Origin: Paratinospora sagittata
Lineage: Eukaryota; Streptophyta; Magnoliopsida; Ranunculales; Menispermaceae
Assembly: GCA_035771175.1 (NCBI GenBank)
Contig: CM069603.1
Span: forward strand, 29,127,308-29,191,307
Reading direction: 5' to 3'
Length of the DNA stretch: 64,000 nt
Position numbers and translations under genes: made by a program. Positions 11,908-23,145 of the stretch are shown here, piece after piece. Each line of letters starts with the position of its first letter. The first letter of the stretch is position 1. The notes under the pieces were generated by a model. The model did not search any database. It saw only the letters and a list, made by a program, of their open reading frames with translations, and was not told the DNA's origin.

Positions 11908-12691
11908 CTATAAAATTCCAACTCATCTTTAGTACTACATGAGATAATTATTTTCGGGTAGGGTGACTCTAGATTCAAAATTCTAAGTTCTCGAAAATAA
12001 AATGATCCTAGTAGTTCAGTTTCTAGGTTTTATAAAATTTTGGCAATCCATGATTGTCACAGGGTACAGGATTTGGTTTTGATACATGTAAACAAGACAA
12101 GCAAACAAACAAACAACACACCACACAACAATGGCATAAAAAAATTCCCAAACTTTCACTTATACCCTCCGTATTCAAGTGTCTCATACCACTCTAGCCC
12201 GGTGATATAAGCTTCCACAAAAAAACTTCAATACACTCAAACAATGCGCAAATGTCCTACCAACTAAGGCTTCCCAAGTACCCACTATGTACAAGCTGTC
12301 CCATACCAGTTGAACGTAGCGATACAAGCTCGTCCAGAGTTGTTAGTCATTCACCAAACATGGCCTGCTAGTCTCCAAGTTCAAGACTCCTCAAATACCC
12401 TTAAATTCCTCCACGTCCCATACCGCTTTGGAACCAAGAATAAAAGATTCATCCTGATCTTAGATTCTAACCAAACAGTTTCCATACAAGTTCTCGTCTC
12501 TAACCGATGTCCTAAAAGTTTTGAATTTGTTAGACCCGCTGTACTTTCATTCTCGATATTATGTTATAAAGTTTATAATTGCATATTTATCTAGCTCAAG
12601 TTGGACACTAATCTCATAAAGATTTGATACCTACGCTATGATGCTAAGCTTCTTAAAATTTGGTGTAACACTTCCCATGATCTGAAGCCTA
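11908..12691 (-). other. Untranslated leader of the Tekay-like element
   Basis: Lies between the PBS and the gag start. The open frame on the opposite strand (12310-12594) shows no domain. No other element is seen here. Confidence 0.7.
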
Positions 12692-12704
12692 ATCTCTGAT
12701 ACCA
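12692..12704 (-). other. tRNA primer-binding site (initiator Met type)
   Basis: Minus strand TGGTATCAGAGAT, three bases inside the 5' LTR end, matching the 3' end complement of plant initiator tRNA-Met for ten or more bases. Confidence 0.85.
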
Positions 12705-12707
12705 ATT

Positions 12708-13362
12708 TGTCACACTCCGATTTTCAAAACTTAAATTTAAAGTAATAAGAATAAATATTTGCTCTTATCAAGAAAATAGCAAAAAGAAATTTGAGGCGTG
12801 AATTGTATCCATCTACCTTAACCCCAAAATCTTTACACAGGTAAAAATAAATTTAATAATATCATTTATATTCAAAATAAGGTTACAAGTTAAGATAGAA
12901 GAATTCTCTTTCAATTTCTATGCCATGGACTATAGATTCCCATTACACAAATTGAATATTGAGCCATGAGGGTACTTTTCTTTGTCCATCCATTATGGAC
13001 ACAACATTTTAAATATATTCATCAAATAGAATTAATAAATTCAAGTCCAAGGCATTTACACGTGAAATAAACCACAAGGACTTTTGTATTTATGTACTAG
13101 GGTTTGAAAGTGGTGATGGGTATGGCGTTTGGAAGAGCTTTTGTATTTATGTACTAGGGTTAGGGTTTTGTGGCGGTGATTTGGTTTCCAAATTTTATCT
13201 TGTATGCAAGGAAGATTAATAGTATTGGAAACTTGCCATAATTTTGTATTGAAAAACTTGCCAAGATTTCTTTGGTGTGACTTGTAATTGATTCCTTAAA
13301 GGAATGCGAGAATAATGTTTAAATTGGAAAGTAGATATCCTCAAAATTTTCAGGGGATTACA
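12708..13362 (-). repeat. 5' LTR of the Tekay-like element, internally deleted (655 bp)
   Basis: Ends match the 2.4-kb LTR at 4611-7010, but the middle is missing after about 13079. At the deletion junction a short word (TTTGTATTTATGTACTAGGG) has been copied in, so it occurs near 13084 and again near 13141. The deletion removes much of the putative U3 promoter. Confidence 0.9.
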
Positions 13363-13367
13363 AAAAC

Positions 13368-13554
13368 TAAAAATAAAAGTGAGTGTTTATTTTAACAAAT
13401 TTAAAATATTTAAAATATTTATTCTTCCATCTGTTTAAAATATTTATGTACTAGGGTTTAAAAGTGAGTGTCTATCTTTAATTAATAAAAATAATATAGT
13501 ATATCAAACTAAATATAATCAACTTTATTATAACTTGACAGATGGAAGAAGATT
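13368..13554. other. AT-rich spacer between two retroelements
   Basis: Contains a third copy of TATTTATGTACTAGGGTTT near 13440 and short opposed words (CTTCCATCTGT near 13425, ACAGATGGAAG near 13540). No gene. Confidence 0.5.
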
Positions 13555-13589
13555 GGGTTGATTATTATAATAAAGTTGAAATTCCATAA

Positions 13590-13701
13590 ACTTTACCGTA
13601 ATCAGTACTTAGTGAGAGTTGAATCGATTCTTGAGGACGATAACTCGATTCATTAGTATATTATAACTTGACACCGTACGCTTGCTGAAAAATCACGTAC
13701 A
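13590..13701 (+). repeat. Truncated 5' LTR of the Athila-like element
   Basis: Closely matches 19160-19259, the end of the 3' LTR. Ends ...CACGTACA directly before the PBS region. Upstream homology fades between 13555 and 13590. Confidence 0.85.
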
Positions 13702-13707
13702 AGTTTT

Positions 13708-13729
13708 TGGGGGTCGTTGTCGAGGATTG
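13708..13729 (+). other. Degraded primer-binding site, tRNA-Asp type
   Basis: TGGGGGTCGTTGTCGAGGAT resembles the Athila-group PBS TGGCGCCGTTGCCGGGGA, with several changes that include C-to-T transitions. Confidence 0.65.
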
Positions 13730-13856
13730 ATTCAATTCTAGTTTCACTAATATTGTCATCAAGTGACCTTGATTTTAATTTAGATTTTTTCTTTTTGTTT
13801 TTCCAATTTTTCATTTCTTTTTGGTTTGTCTCTTTATAAGTTTCTTTGAGCAATGT

Positions 13857-14718
13857 ATGCGGAGAGCGAAGAGTCTTGAACTTGTGTCTTGCAATCCAAA
13901 AATTGATAGAACTCTTAGAAAGTTAAGGAAGGAGAAGAGGACTAAAATTCAAGCAATGGATGCCGACAACAATCAACTAACTCTGTGGGATTATTTCCAG
14001 CCAGTCATCAATGATAACTACTCGGGCATTATGCGTATGTCAATCAATGCAAATAACTTCGAGTTGAAACCGACTTTGATAACCATGGTCCAACAATATC
14101 AATTTGGTGGTTCTCCATAAGAAGACCGGACAATCCATTTGATGACAACATTCTTGGAGATGTGCAACACTGTGAAGATGAATGGAGTCATTGAGGAGAC
14201 CATTCGGTTGCGCTTATTTCCCTACTCCTTAAGGGAAAAAAGTGAGGGCATTGTTGCAATCATTACAACAGGGTAGTATTGCCACTTAGGAGGTCATGTG
14301 CCAAAAGTTCCTCTAGAAGTTCTTTCCACTAGCAAAAATAGCTCAATTGAGGGCTGAGATTGGGCAATTCAAACAATTGGAGTCTAAGTCACTTTATAAT
14401 GCGTGGGAGAGATTTAAGGAATTGTTGAGGAAGTGCCCACAACATGGATTCCAAGATTGGATTCAAATCCAAATGTTCTACAATGGGATGACGGTTCCAA
14501 CAAGGACTTTACTTGACGCTGCAGCTAGTGGTTCCCTATTAAGGAAAACGACGAATGAAGCTCTTCTTTTGGAGGAAATGGCTTCCAACAATTATGAGAG
14601 TTCACATGAGCGCTTCATGGTGAAGAATGTGACTGGAATGCATGAGATTGATCCTAGAACAGCACTATTGGCACAAATGTCCACCCTCATACATCACGTA
14701 GCGGCTTTATCTAATTAA
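13857..14718 (+). pseudogene. Gag of the Athila-like element
   Basis: Two conserved blocks: an N-terminal part with IDRTLRKLRKEK and INANNFELKP...QFGGSP, and a C-terminal part (14347-14718) with SLYNAWERFKELLRKCPQHG, FYNGMTVPTRTLLDAAASGS and LLEEMASNNYES. Stops and frame changes separate them between 14120 and 14347. The wording is characteristic of Athila gag. Confidence 0.85.
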
Positions 14719-15539
14719 GGAGCCCCTCCTACTATTGAATCTGCTGCAATTGTGAGTATGGCATATTCTGAAGTTGACACTAGACAAGAGCAAGTACAGT
14801 TTGTTAATAACTGAGCTTCCAATTAGAGGGGTAACGCTCCTTTACCAAATCAATATCACCTGGGCATTTGCAATCATGAGACTTTCTCTTATGTCAGTAT
14901 AAGGAATGTGTTGCAACCTCCGTTGGGCATGTATAATCAAGTACCTGAGAAGAAGCCCTCTTTGAAATACCTTGTAAGTACTTTTGTGGTGGAAACAAGA
15001 TCAAGGTTCACCAAGCATAAGTCTAGGCTGCATAATATTGAGACTCATATGGGAACATGGGAGCATCAATAAAGTCTTTGGAGGTTCAAATTAGGCAACT
15101 TGTTTCATCCATCAATGCTCAACAAAGAGGCTCATTTCCAAGAAATACCGAAGTGAGCCCCAAATAGCAATGCAATGCTATTATTCTTAGGAGCGAAAAA
15201 GAAGTTGAAGGAGTTAATGCACAAAGCAACACGAATCTTACTCCCACACCACCAGTAAGTAACCACAAGGAATAGCTCAATAAGGATGAGGAAAGTGAAG
15301 TAAAGTCAAAGAATAAGGCTTACAGGCTTGGATCTATATCTTTTCTGGATAATCCTCATATCCTTAAAACCCTTATCCCGTATCCTCAGATATTTCAGAA
15401 GAAAAAGCTAGATGCTAAGTTTGCAAAATTACTTGAGATTTTTAAGAAAACTCACATAAACATTCATTTTGCAGATGTTTTGGAGCAAATTCCCAACTAC
15501 GTAAAGTTCATAAAGGATGTTATGTCTAAGAACTGAAAG
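14719..15539 (+). other. Decayed gag C-terminus and spacer, Athila-like element
   Basis: No continuous frame. Short readable pieces continue Athila-like gag toward the protease. No other element visible. Confidence 0.5.
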
Positions 15540-15947
15540 TTGGAGGAGTTCGAGACGGTAAAGCTCACGGAGGAATGTAGTGTTATTCTTCAAAAGAAAT
15601 TGCCTCAAAAGTTAAAGGATACAGAGAGTTTTATTAAACCTTGCACAATTGACACTTCTTTATTTGATAAAGTTCTTTGTGGTTTGGAGGCAAGCATAAA
15701 TCTAATGCCTTTTTCTGTTTTTAGGAAATTGGGACTTGGAGAAGTGAAGCCTACAACCATCACCTTACAACTCGTGGATAGATTTCTCACTTATCCTCGT
15801 GGAGTCATTGAAGATGTATTGGTCAAGATTGACAAGTTCATCTTCCCAATGGATTTTGTTGTTTTGGACATCGAAGAGGATGATGGGATCCCGTTGATTT
15901 TTGGGAGGCCGTTTCTAGCTACCAGAAGGGCTTTGATAGATGTGTAG
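15540..15947 (+). pseudogene. Aspartic protease domain of the Athila-like element
   Basis: Contains LPQKLKDTESFIKPCTI, ASINLMPFSVFRKLGLGE and DGIPLIFGRPFLATRRALID, the usual Athila protease framework. The catalytic stretch normally reading D-L-G-A-S is G-L-E-A-S here, so the active-site aspartate is lost. Ends at a TAG where the family continues. Confidence 0.87.
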
Positions 15948-16249
15948 AGTAGTGAATAAACTTTGAGGGTCAATGAAGAAAAGGTGATGTTCAACATCTA
16001 CCACACACTAAATTTCCAAAGGAGATGAGCATTTGCTACTGGATAGACATGCTTGGAAGTTGTATTCAAGAGGATCATATGGAACCAACACCGGTAGACC
16101 CTTTGGAGCGATGCATTATCCAATCGGTATCTCGAGATGTGATGGTGAATGAGGATGTCTAGCACTATGGATTGGCTCTTGAAGCCCCTTATTTTGAACC
16201 TTCCCAAGCCAAAATGGAGAATATAGATGACCATTCTCCAACGGAGTGA

Positions 16250-16489
16250 ATGGAACCTACACTAGAATTGAAGCCATTAAGGGAGCATTTCCGGTATGCA
16301 TTTTTGGGAGAGAAGTCTACATATCTGGTCATCATATCATCATCTTTGTCTCTTGTTGAAGAAGAAAAGTTGTTGCGTATTTTGAGGGAGCTTAAGTGCA
16401 ATGATGGGCGTTTTTTTCGTGTCAATGGCCAACGGTTGAAGCACTGTTATAGTCAAGAAGAAATGAATGTTGTAGGCGTTCCTCTTTAA
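16250..16489 (+). pseudogene. Deletion fusion: start of RT region joined to end of integrase, Athila-like
   Basis: The first half (PTLELKPLREHFRYAFLGE, VIISSSLSLVEEEKLLRI) is the segment just upstream of the Athila RT. The second half (FFRVNGQRLKHCY) is the extreme C-terminus of the integrase region. They meet near codon 52, so one deletion removed almost all of RT, RNase H and integrase without closing the frame. Confidence 0.75.
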
Positions 16490-18072
16490 ACAAAGTGCTT
16501 GTTGGGAGGCAACCCAACGATTTTAGTTTTTTTTTTTTGCTTAGTTGTTTTTAGTTTTATTTTGTAGGATTTCCTTATTATTGACATTATTTTTTTTTTA
16601 TTCTCTTCCAGGTTTCTAAACAAGTTTGGGGTCCTCTGGGCTATTTTTGAGAGGAAGAATGGAGATGCTTATATGGAGGCTTCTACCTGTGGTAGTTAAG
16701 GGGGTTTTCGCAACTTTCTTATTTAGTTATATTTCTTCTTTTCATATATGTTTTGCATTGAGGTCAATGCTTTGTTTAAGTTTTGGAGGAGAATTTTAAA
16801 CATTTGTTATGGTTGAAAGTGTGTTTTTAGGCTTAGTTTAGGGTCATGTTCTTCCACAAGTATTGATTTGGTTTTATATTTTTATACATGGCATATGATA
16901 AGAATAGCATTTATGTGAATATAACTTTAGGAGAATGTAAAAAGTTATATCTTAAAGTCTGTGTGCTTGATTTGATTCCTTGTTATGTCTTTTCTGAGAT
17001 TTTTTATAGTTTTGTACATGGTCATGATCATTGAACCACTAGTGTTTAGAGTTAATGATAGCAAGTGAATTACTTTATTGAGATCTCTATGAAATCTAGA
17101 ACTTGTTTGATTACTACTTGAGGCGAAATCCTAGAGATCGCACCATTAGGAAGATGATTTAGGCCATGTTTGGATACTTTGAGCCATTACACCTACCTAT
17201 TATTAAATATACCCCTAGTCACCCTTTTTTTTTATCCTTTTAACCTTTTCTTTGTCACCTATGAATAATAGTTAAAGCCATATTTGTAAATTCTTGTTTT
17301 TCACCTTTGCACCCTTTAAACACTTTGCCTATGTTGAAATGTATACATATTTGAACGATGGATTATGGGAATGGATGAATGTTAGAAGGTGATGAAGATG
17401 AAAATATATTTGTTGGAATGTTTGATTTGTGTATTAGTTGAAAAATTAAAAAAATAGTGCAATTAGAAAAAAAAAAAAAAAAGGATGAAAGCAAACAGTA
17501 GGAGAGTTGAAAAATTCCAAAATCTGGTTTTGGGTATATGTGCTCTATTGGTTATGGTTCCATGTAATGTTTTGAAGATGATCAAAGATGTTTAGGGTGT
17601 TTTGAGCCTAATTATTACCTGTTTTTATCCTACCTTTCACCCTAGCCTTACATTACAAGATTTTAGAAGCCCTATTGATTCCTAGTGGTGTGAAATCTAC
17701 ATTAGTGTAGAGTGGTGTGAAAAATAGGCCTATGGAGTTCAGTTTCAATATATATATTTTGACATTATGTGTTTTTCACTTGCTTGCATTTATCTATATA
17801 ATTTATAAGTGGTTTCATGTGATTGATTATGTATTTACACTCTTTAAGAATCAAAGGTGAGGCATGATAGGAGTTGAATTGAAATTCTAGACATCTTTCA
17901 TACTTTTGAAATTTTCCTAGAAGGTATTATATTTTATGCAATCTTTGAGGCCATGTTTATGTCCATACTTTCAAATCAAATCTTTGTTTGTTTTAGAATG
18001 TGGTAGTATTGAGTGTTTTAGGTTTGTTTTTTCTTTGCTCGGGACTATTAAAGTTTTAAGTTTGGGGGTATT
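16490..18072 (+). other. Non-coding 3' region of the Athila-like element
   Basis: About 1.6 kb without a useful frame, starting with GTTGGGAGGCAACCCAACG, a word common just after Athila pol. Ends with the purine-rich AAGTTTGGGGGTA in front of the 3' LTR, a probable PPT. No envelope-like frame is readable. Confidence 0.65.
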
Positions 18073-19259
18073 TGATAAGTAGGTTTTTAGGTGTGTTTTA
18101 TTTCATAGTTTTGGTTGATTATATTTTGATTTTCACATTTATATGTCAATTTATGTAAATGTATGGATAGTTTTTGCACTTGGTTTATGTTTAATTTTGT
18201 AAGTTTTGAAGTAATCTTAAAGTGATATAAAAGTGGTAAACAAGTGCAAAACAATGGCATAAAGTGGAGAAAATGGCTAGAAAAAAAAAGAAAAAACAAA
18301 AAATCCTACAGGCATAGCACTGCAACACCCAAAAAAAAGGTTGCAGCGCTGCTAACACTGGAGAAGGTGCAAAAATTCAGCACGCAGAGGGTTGCAGCGC
18401 CCTAGGTGAGGGCTCTAGCGCTTGCACACAAATAGTTTGCGTTTGAGTGGGATTTTCCTCCTAGTTCGAACTTGTTTCTTCACCAACGTTTTTCAATAGT
18501 CTCCAACATATAAATACATCATAAAGGAAGGTTTTAGGGACATAATAGAGAGGAGAACAAGTCGAATCGGATTAGATCGCACGAGAAGAAGACGGCGAAG
18601 TTAGAGACAAGGGAGCAATTTTCACATCTAGAAATCTAGTTTGTTTCTTCATGTTTATATTCATGATGCTCATCAATATCTTTGGTGTTTTCTTTATTTC
18701 AATAATGAACTAAGTTATTTGTCTAGAGGATAGATGGATCCTAAACTTGATATTATGTTTTAATTTGGTTTTCATTATTATTAATAATCAAATAGATTTT
18801 CCTTAGTTTATTTATATTTTTCAGTTTTTAATGATTTTGAAGTTGTGGAAAAGAATTTGTATGCTTTTGGTTTTTATCGAGAGATTGAAATCATATCATA
18901 TGAATATGTTCTAACTTGACACTCAAGAGAGGAAGTTAGAGATTTGAGGATTTTTGACTTATAAACTAGGAGAATAGATTAATAATAAATATATATAAAA
19001 GACGTAGTTGAAAGTTCGGTGAAGTTAAACCTCTAGAATTTCTCTCTATTGATTTCTTCTTGATTTTGATTTTTTTGTTATTTCCTAGTTTTCGTTGCAT
19101 TGTTTTTAATATAATTCATTCTCAATTTTGATCATCTAGATAAAGTTAGGGTTATTAATTACGGTACTTAGTGAGAGTTGAATCGATCCTTGAGGATGAT
19201 AACCCAATTCATCGGTATATTATAACTTGACACCATGTGCTTGCGGAAAATCACGTACA
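18073..19259 (+). repeat. 3' LTR of the Athila-like element
   Basis: Starts TGATAAGTAGG after a purine tract and ends CACGTACA. A GC-richer cluster of short repeated words (GCAGCGC, TAGCGC) at 18305-18430 stands out against AT-rich flanks. Confidence 0.82.
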
Positions 19260-19624
19260 TGGATCAGATCAAGATCATATTGCACCAAATTCAAAAGTTG
19301 TTCATACATGATTATTAGATTGCTTGCTGAAATTCTCATCAAAGTAGATATTGTTAAGATGTTGGTTCAAACTGAATAAAAAGTGTCTAATTTGAGTATG
19401 TATCAAATAGTCAGTGTCCTATTGATTGGGTGTCTAATGAATTAAATAGAAAATGTGTTAGTTTTAGTAGATTTCTAATTTTTGGTTTATTAATTGTATT
19501 AGAAGTATTTTTGCGTCGTTGAGTCAAGTAGATATTTACGTTTATAAATATTTAGGGTCATTGATTAGTGATATGGCTTTTGGAATTCTATATAATAGAC
19601 ACATCCTATTGAAGTTAAAGGAAA
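19260..19624. other. Intergenic, nothing recognised
   Basis: AT-rich sequence between the Athila-like LTR and the LINE remnant. No open frame or repeat recognised. Confidence 0.4.
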
Positions 19625-20075
19625 AAAATTATAGAGTTGCTATTAGGCCAGCCGTGCTATATGGTACAAAATGTTAGGCAATTAAAAAAAACACTAAAGT
19701 TAAAGGAAAACATTTATAGAGTTGCTAGTAGGTCAACTATGCTATGTGGTCAATGCAAAAAAAAAAAAAAACTATGCTATGTGGTAGAAAATGTTAGGCA
19801 ATTAAAAAACAACACTGTAATAAATTAAGTGTAATAGAATTATGAATGTTAAGATGGATATGTGGTAAACATTAAAAGATAAAATTAGAAATGAGTATAT
19901 TCGAAAAATGGTAGGAGTAGCGCCAATTGGAGATAAAATGAGAGAAAACCAACTAAGATGGCTATGACACATACAACGTAGGCCTTTAAATGCACCAATT
20001 CGAAAGAGTGACCTATTATTGCTCAATGGTAATAATAAAGGGGAAGGGAGACCTAAAATAACATGGACAAATGTC
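19625..20075 (+). pseudogene. 3' remnant of a LINE reverse transcriptase, with internal duplication
   Basis: Broken frames read RVAIRPAVLYGTK-like, then MLRWICGK, then VAPIGDKMRENQLRW, HIQRRPLNAPIRKSDL and GRPKITW. This is the C-terminal part of plant LINE reverse transcriptase ORFs. The block around AAGTTAAAGGAAAA...ATGTTAGGCAATTAAAAAA is present twice (about 19611-19690 and 19696-19808). Heavily mutated. Confidence 0.72.
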
Positions 20076-20864
20076 CATCTCCAAGGCAATTCGTCCTAAG
20101 TTCACACTGTACGTCCATCTCTAGGGAAAATTCATATATAATCGAATGACATCAATAATAAGGTACAAGCCAGTCCGTACATCTTTCTCTGGCTGCACAA
20201 TGAAAGTTACAACAAAGATGTACAGCCTAAGGTTGACTCACTTAGGTGGGCATTTATGCACCAATAATCAATTTATAGGCCGCGAACTACTTACGTCCTT
20301 AGGTGGTTACGCTGTTTACTAACTTTCATGCATAATTCAAATGTACAATCATGTGTGTGTGAAGGTTCGGTCTCGGGTTTACATCGGGCATGATTTGACA
20401 GCGTTCGGTGATGCCTATAAGGATTGACCATACCAGCGTGCATTATTTGGACATCTAGTATTACCTTCACAGAGTGAATAGCTCTTAATAAAATCAACCA
20501 GACAGTCCTCAGACTGAAAGGTGGGGTCAAAATGAGCCCGCTTAAATACCAAGTCTTCTAGAGTAGCAAACTGCCTCCTGTTCGCTATTCAAAGTTACTA
20601 AGGACAAGACTGAGTCTAGGTAATTAAATTAATTTCTAATTCAACAGAGTAAAAGTGTAATACAATGATTTCATATTTCAAGGTACGAGCATGACTGATA
20701 CAGAGTCTAAGTGAACAACAGACATAATGGTGATTGTAATTATGTAGTCTAAGTGAGTATCAAACATAATGATAAATGTATGAAAACTTTATAAAATGTT
20801 ATAAGACACACAAACCTATGTTTGTTCCCACCTTCAAATTCGCACGCTCCTAGATCATCGATCC
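20076..20864. other. Intergenic, nothing recognised
   Basis: Moderately GC-balanced unlike its flanks, but no convincing domain in any frame. A 79-codon minus frame at 20291-20530 shows no family features. Possibly an old LTR. Confidence 0.35.
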
Positions 20865-21324
20865 TCACCCAGAACAGCGGCTCTGCACCGACAAGAGAGA
20901 GAGAGTCTTTAAGATAGAGAGAGTTTCAAAAGAGGGAAAGAGAGTTTTTAAAAGGAAGAGGGAGAGAAAGAGTGGAGGGATGGTGTCTAAAAGGAGGAGG
21001 GGACCCCCTTTTATAGAGAGTTTTTTTTTTGTGTCTAAACCAGAGAGTATTACAATGAATGCAAATTGAAATGGATCTTCTTTTGTAATTTGGGTTAATC
21101 TTCTCGTAGGTCTTAGAGGGATTGGCTCGGACCAGTGAAGCATTCCTAAAAGAAATTTCCTCACTAGATGAGGATGATGATGACTTGGGTTGTTGCACAA
21201 CTCTAGGTCTCTTCTGTGGAGAGGTAGTGCTTTTAGGTTGGTTCCTCTTAGGTCTAACTAACAATTTCATTCTAGGAGGCATTTTATCAATCACAAATTG
21301 GGCACAAACCAAAGAAACGCACAA
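20865..21324 (-). other. Basic/Ser-rich open frame, unrecognised
   Basis: A minus-strand frame starting near 21324 has, after a short leader, MPPRMKLLVRPKRNQPKST, then QKRPRVVQQPK, a Ser7-Glu2 run, and ISFRNASLVRANPSKTYEKI. The basic start plus Ser/Glu spacer resembles the N-terminus of plant transposon-associated ORFs, but this is weak. A 50-nt A/G-rich stretch at 20896-20965 follows. It may belong to the decayed element around 21-23 kb. Confidence 0.25.
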
Positions 21325-22164
21325 AAGCCCTAAAATGAAACCCTAAGTTTGATTTTGAAGAAATCTCTCAATTAAATTGAGTGGAAATGAAATGAAATGC
21401 ATGAAAATTACCTTAGTCTGAAGATTTGAGGTGAGAGCACAATGAATTCGCTTGAAAGCTCGCTTCTTAGCTTTGAAAAAAAATAGCGCAAATAAGGGGT
21501 TTTTAATTTTGAAAACCTAGAGTATCCATTTGAAATGGATGATGATGGTGTATGGCTCTATAATATGATATGAAGACTAGGCCACAACACATATCAAATA
21601 ATTTGTACTTTCAAGAGATATTTATTTAAAATTCCCTAAGTCCAACGAATATGGACTTTAACAGATAGTCATTAACTTAAGTCCATATATATGAGCATTG
21701 CGAAAAATAATTCATAACACATCATGCTCAATCACATCAAGGCATTAAATGGATAGACATATTCATGAAATCACAATCCATTTTAGTGCAAGTATACATT
21801 TTATGATATAAATTAATGTATACCAAGCAAGTGAACACTATAAATTATGCAATATTAGCATGTTCACAAGAGAAAGAATTTTCATTCAACAAGCGTACAT
21901 AGCTTGCTTTTCATCACCAATACATTGAACATAATAAATAGTCATGTAAACAAGTTCAATACAATAGACACTCATAGGCAAGCATAGGCGTCAAAAGATA
22001 ATGTGATTTGATCAGGCCTACACTACTTCCAAATGTCAAAAGTGATATAAATAAGCACATTTAACATCTAAGGAAGACTGCCTAGATATGTCCAAGGCTT
22101 ATAAACTATAGGCAAATAAAATTAGCATATGATTTAATATCATAAATCTATGTGATCTAGTAAA
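21325..22164. other. Decayed sequence between the unrecognised ORF and the copia gag remnant
   Basis: No readable frame. May be lost internal sequence of the minus-strand copia element to its right, but no domain supports this. Confidence 0.35.
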
Positions 22165-23087
22165 CCATAGCGCCTTTAGGAACCCATATTCCTTTAGATT
22201 TTATAATTCTAGCATCTAGGAGTAGGTTATATGGAACCCATGCCATTTTGTGATTTTTATCCTTAAAAAATGATAGGTGAAGCTCCTATGACATGTTTTG
22301 GGCTTAAGATATCTATCATTGTTGTTGCCCACTTGGTTCTTTAATTTGAAAGACTTTTCCTTTTCTAAGTGAAGTTCTAATTCTTAATCCTCCCTTTTTT
22401 TAGTGACCTTGGCTACTAACAAGGTTAACTCATCAAGTCTTTCTTAAAGAATATCATTTTCATTTTCTGTCTTCCTTTTCTTCAAGAATGCTATCATTCT
22501 TCTCAAGAATATCATTATAGCTATTTTGAAGAGTTTCCAACTCATCCATAACTTTGGTGATCATATTCTTGAGTTTCTCATTCCTTTTAATGAGCTTGTC
22601 AAAATCATTTTGAAGCTTTTCACGAGCTATGGACAAGTCATCAAAAAAGAAATTAGAATTAGTAGAACATTCATCAATATTAGACATAAAACATATATGT
22701 ACTACATTTTCCTTATCTTCACATGAAGATGAGGCACCATATAGTTCTTCTAATCTAATCCATATATCTTTAGATGAAGTACAAGAAGAGATTCTATCAA
22801 AGTCTTTTTAGGAACGACTTCTCAGTAGGATGTCTTTGGCTAGACTATCAAGCCTAACTAGATGTTTTTCCATCCTGTCCCATTTCTTCTTGAGTTTGGG
22901 AACTTCAACCCCATTTATGGTCTTCTGTGGGAACAAATGGTCCATTGGAAACAATTCCCCACATATCACTTGATTGAGCCTTAATGAAAGCTCTCATTCT
23001 AATTCTCCAAAGCATAAAGTTATCTACATTAAGCATTGGAGGTGAAAAAGGGTTATCATCTAAATCAAAACTGATATAATTTGCCAT
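22165..23087 (-). pseudogene. Ty1/copia gag remnant, Sirevirus-like
   Basis: Starts at 23087 with PPMLNVDNFMLWRIRMRAFI, AQSSDMWGIVSNGPFVPT, the usual N-terminus of Sirevirus-type gag (UBN2-like). After stops it continues with KKKWDRMEKHLVRLDSLA, then a coiled-coil segment (22687-22460) rich in Glu/Lys/Asn (FDKLIKRNEKLKNMITKVMD). Near 22190 a possible KGIWVPKGAM, common at the end of such gags, can be read. It follows a PBS and LTR end in the right order on the minus strand. Confidence 0.75.
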
Positions 23088-23130
23088 TAGATCTTTAGCT
23101 CAAGGATGTTATGCCTTAAATCACGAGCAC

Positions 23131-23145
23131 CCGATCTGATACCAA
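23131..23145 (-). other. Primer-binding site (initiator tRNA-Met type) of the Sirevirus-like element
   Basis: Minus strand TTGGTATCAGATCGG directly after the LTR end (ACCCCCTCTTGGGTG...). This fixes the orientation of the interrupted LTR and of the gag at 22165-23087. Confidence 0.8.

Larger units (their letters stand above)
4606..13367 (-). mobile_element. Ty3/gypsy LTR retrotransposon, Tekay (Del)-like chromovirus, complete but decayed
   Basis: Element body 4611-13362 on the minus strand, flanked by a perfect 5-bp target duplication AAAAC (4606-4610 and 13363-13367). Both LTRs run TG...CA. In transcription order: 5' LTR 13362-12708, PBS 12704-12692, leader, gag with zinc knuckle, protease, reverse transcriptase, RNase H, integrase, a degenerate chromodomain-like tail, PPT, and 3' LTR 7010-4611. 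The domain order PR-RT-RH-INT is that of Ty3/gypsy. The integrase tail (SPRFIGPFKI, HNVFHVSMLRKY) matches Tekay-type chromoviruses from memory. Frameshifts and stops make it non-autonomous. Confidence 0.93.
13555..19259 (+). mobile_element. Athila-like Ty3/gypsy element, internally deleted, 5' LTR truncated
   Basis: The 5' LTR survives only as its last 110-150 bp ending at 13701. A degraded tRNA-Asp-type PBS follows, then gag, protease, a fused RT-start/integrase-end remnant, a long non-coding 3' region, and a 3' LTR 18073-19259. The shared LTR ends carry TACTTAGTGAGAGTTGAATC and TATATTATAACTTGACACC. Most of RT, RNase H and integrase is missing. The left boundary is approximate. Gag and protease wording matches Athila-group elements from memory. 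Confidence 0.85.
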
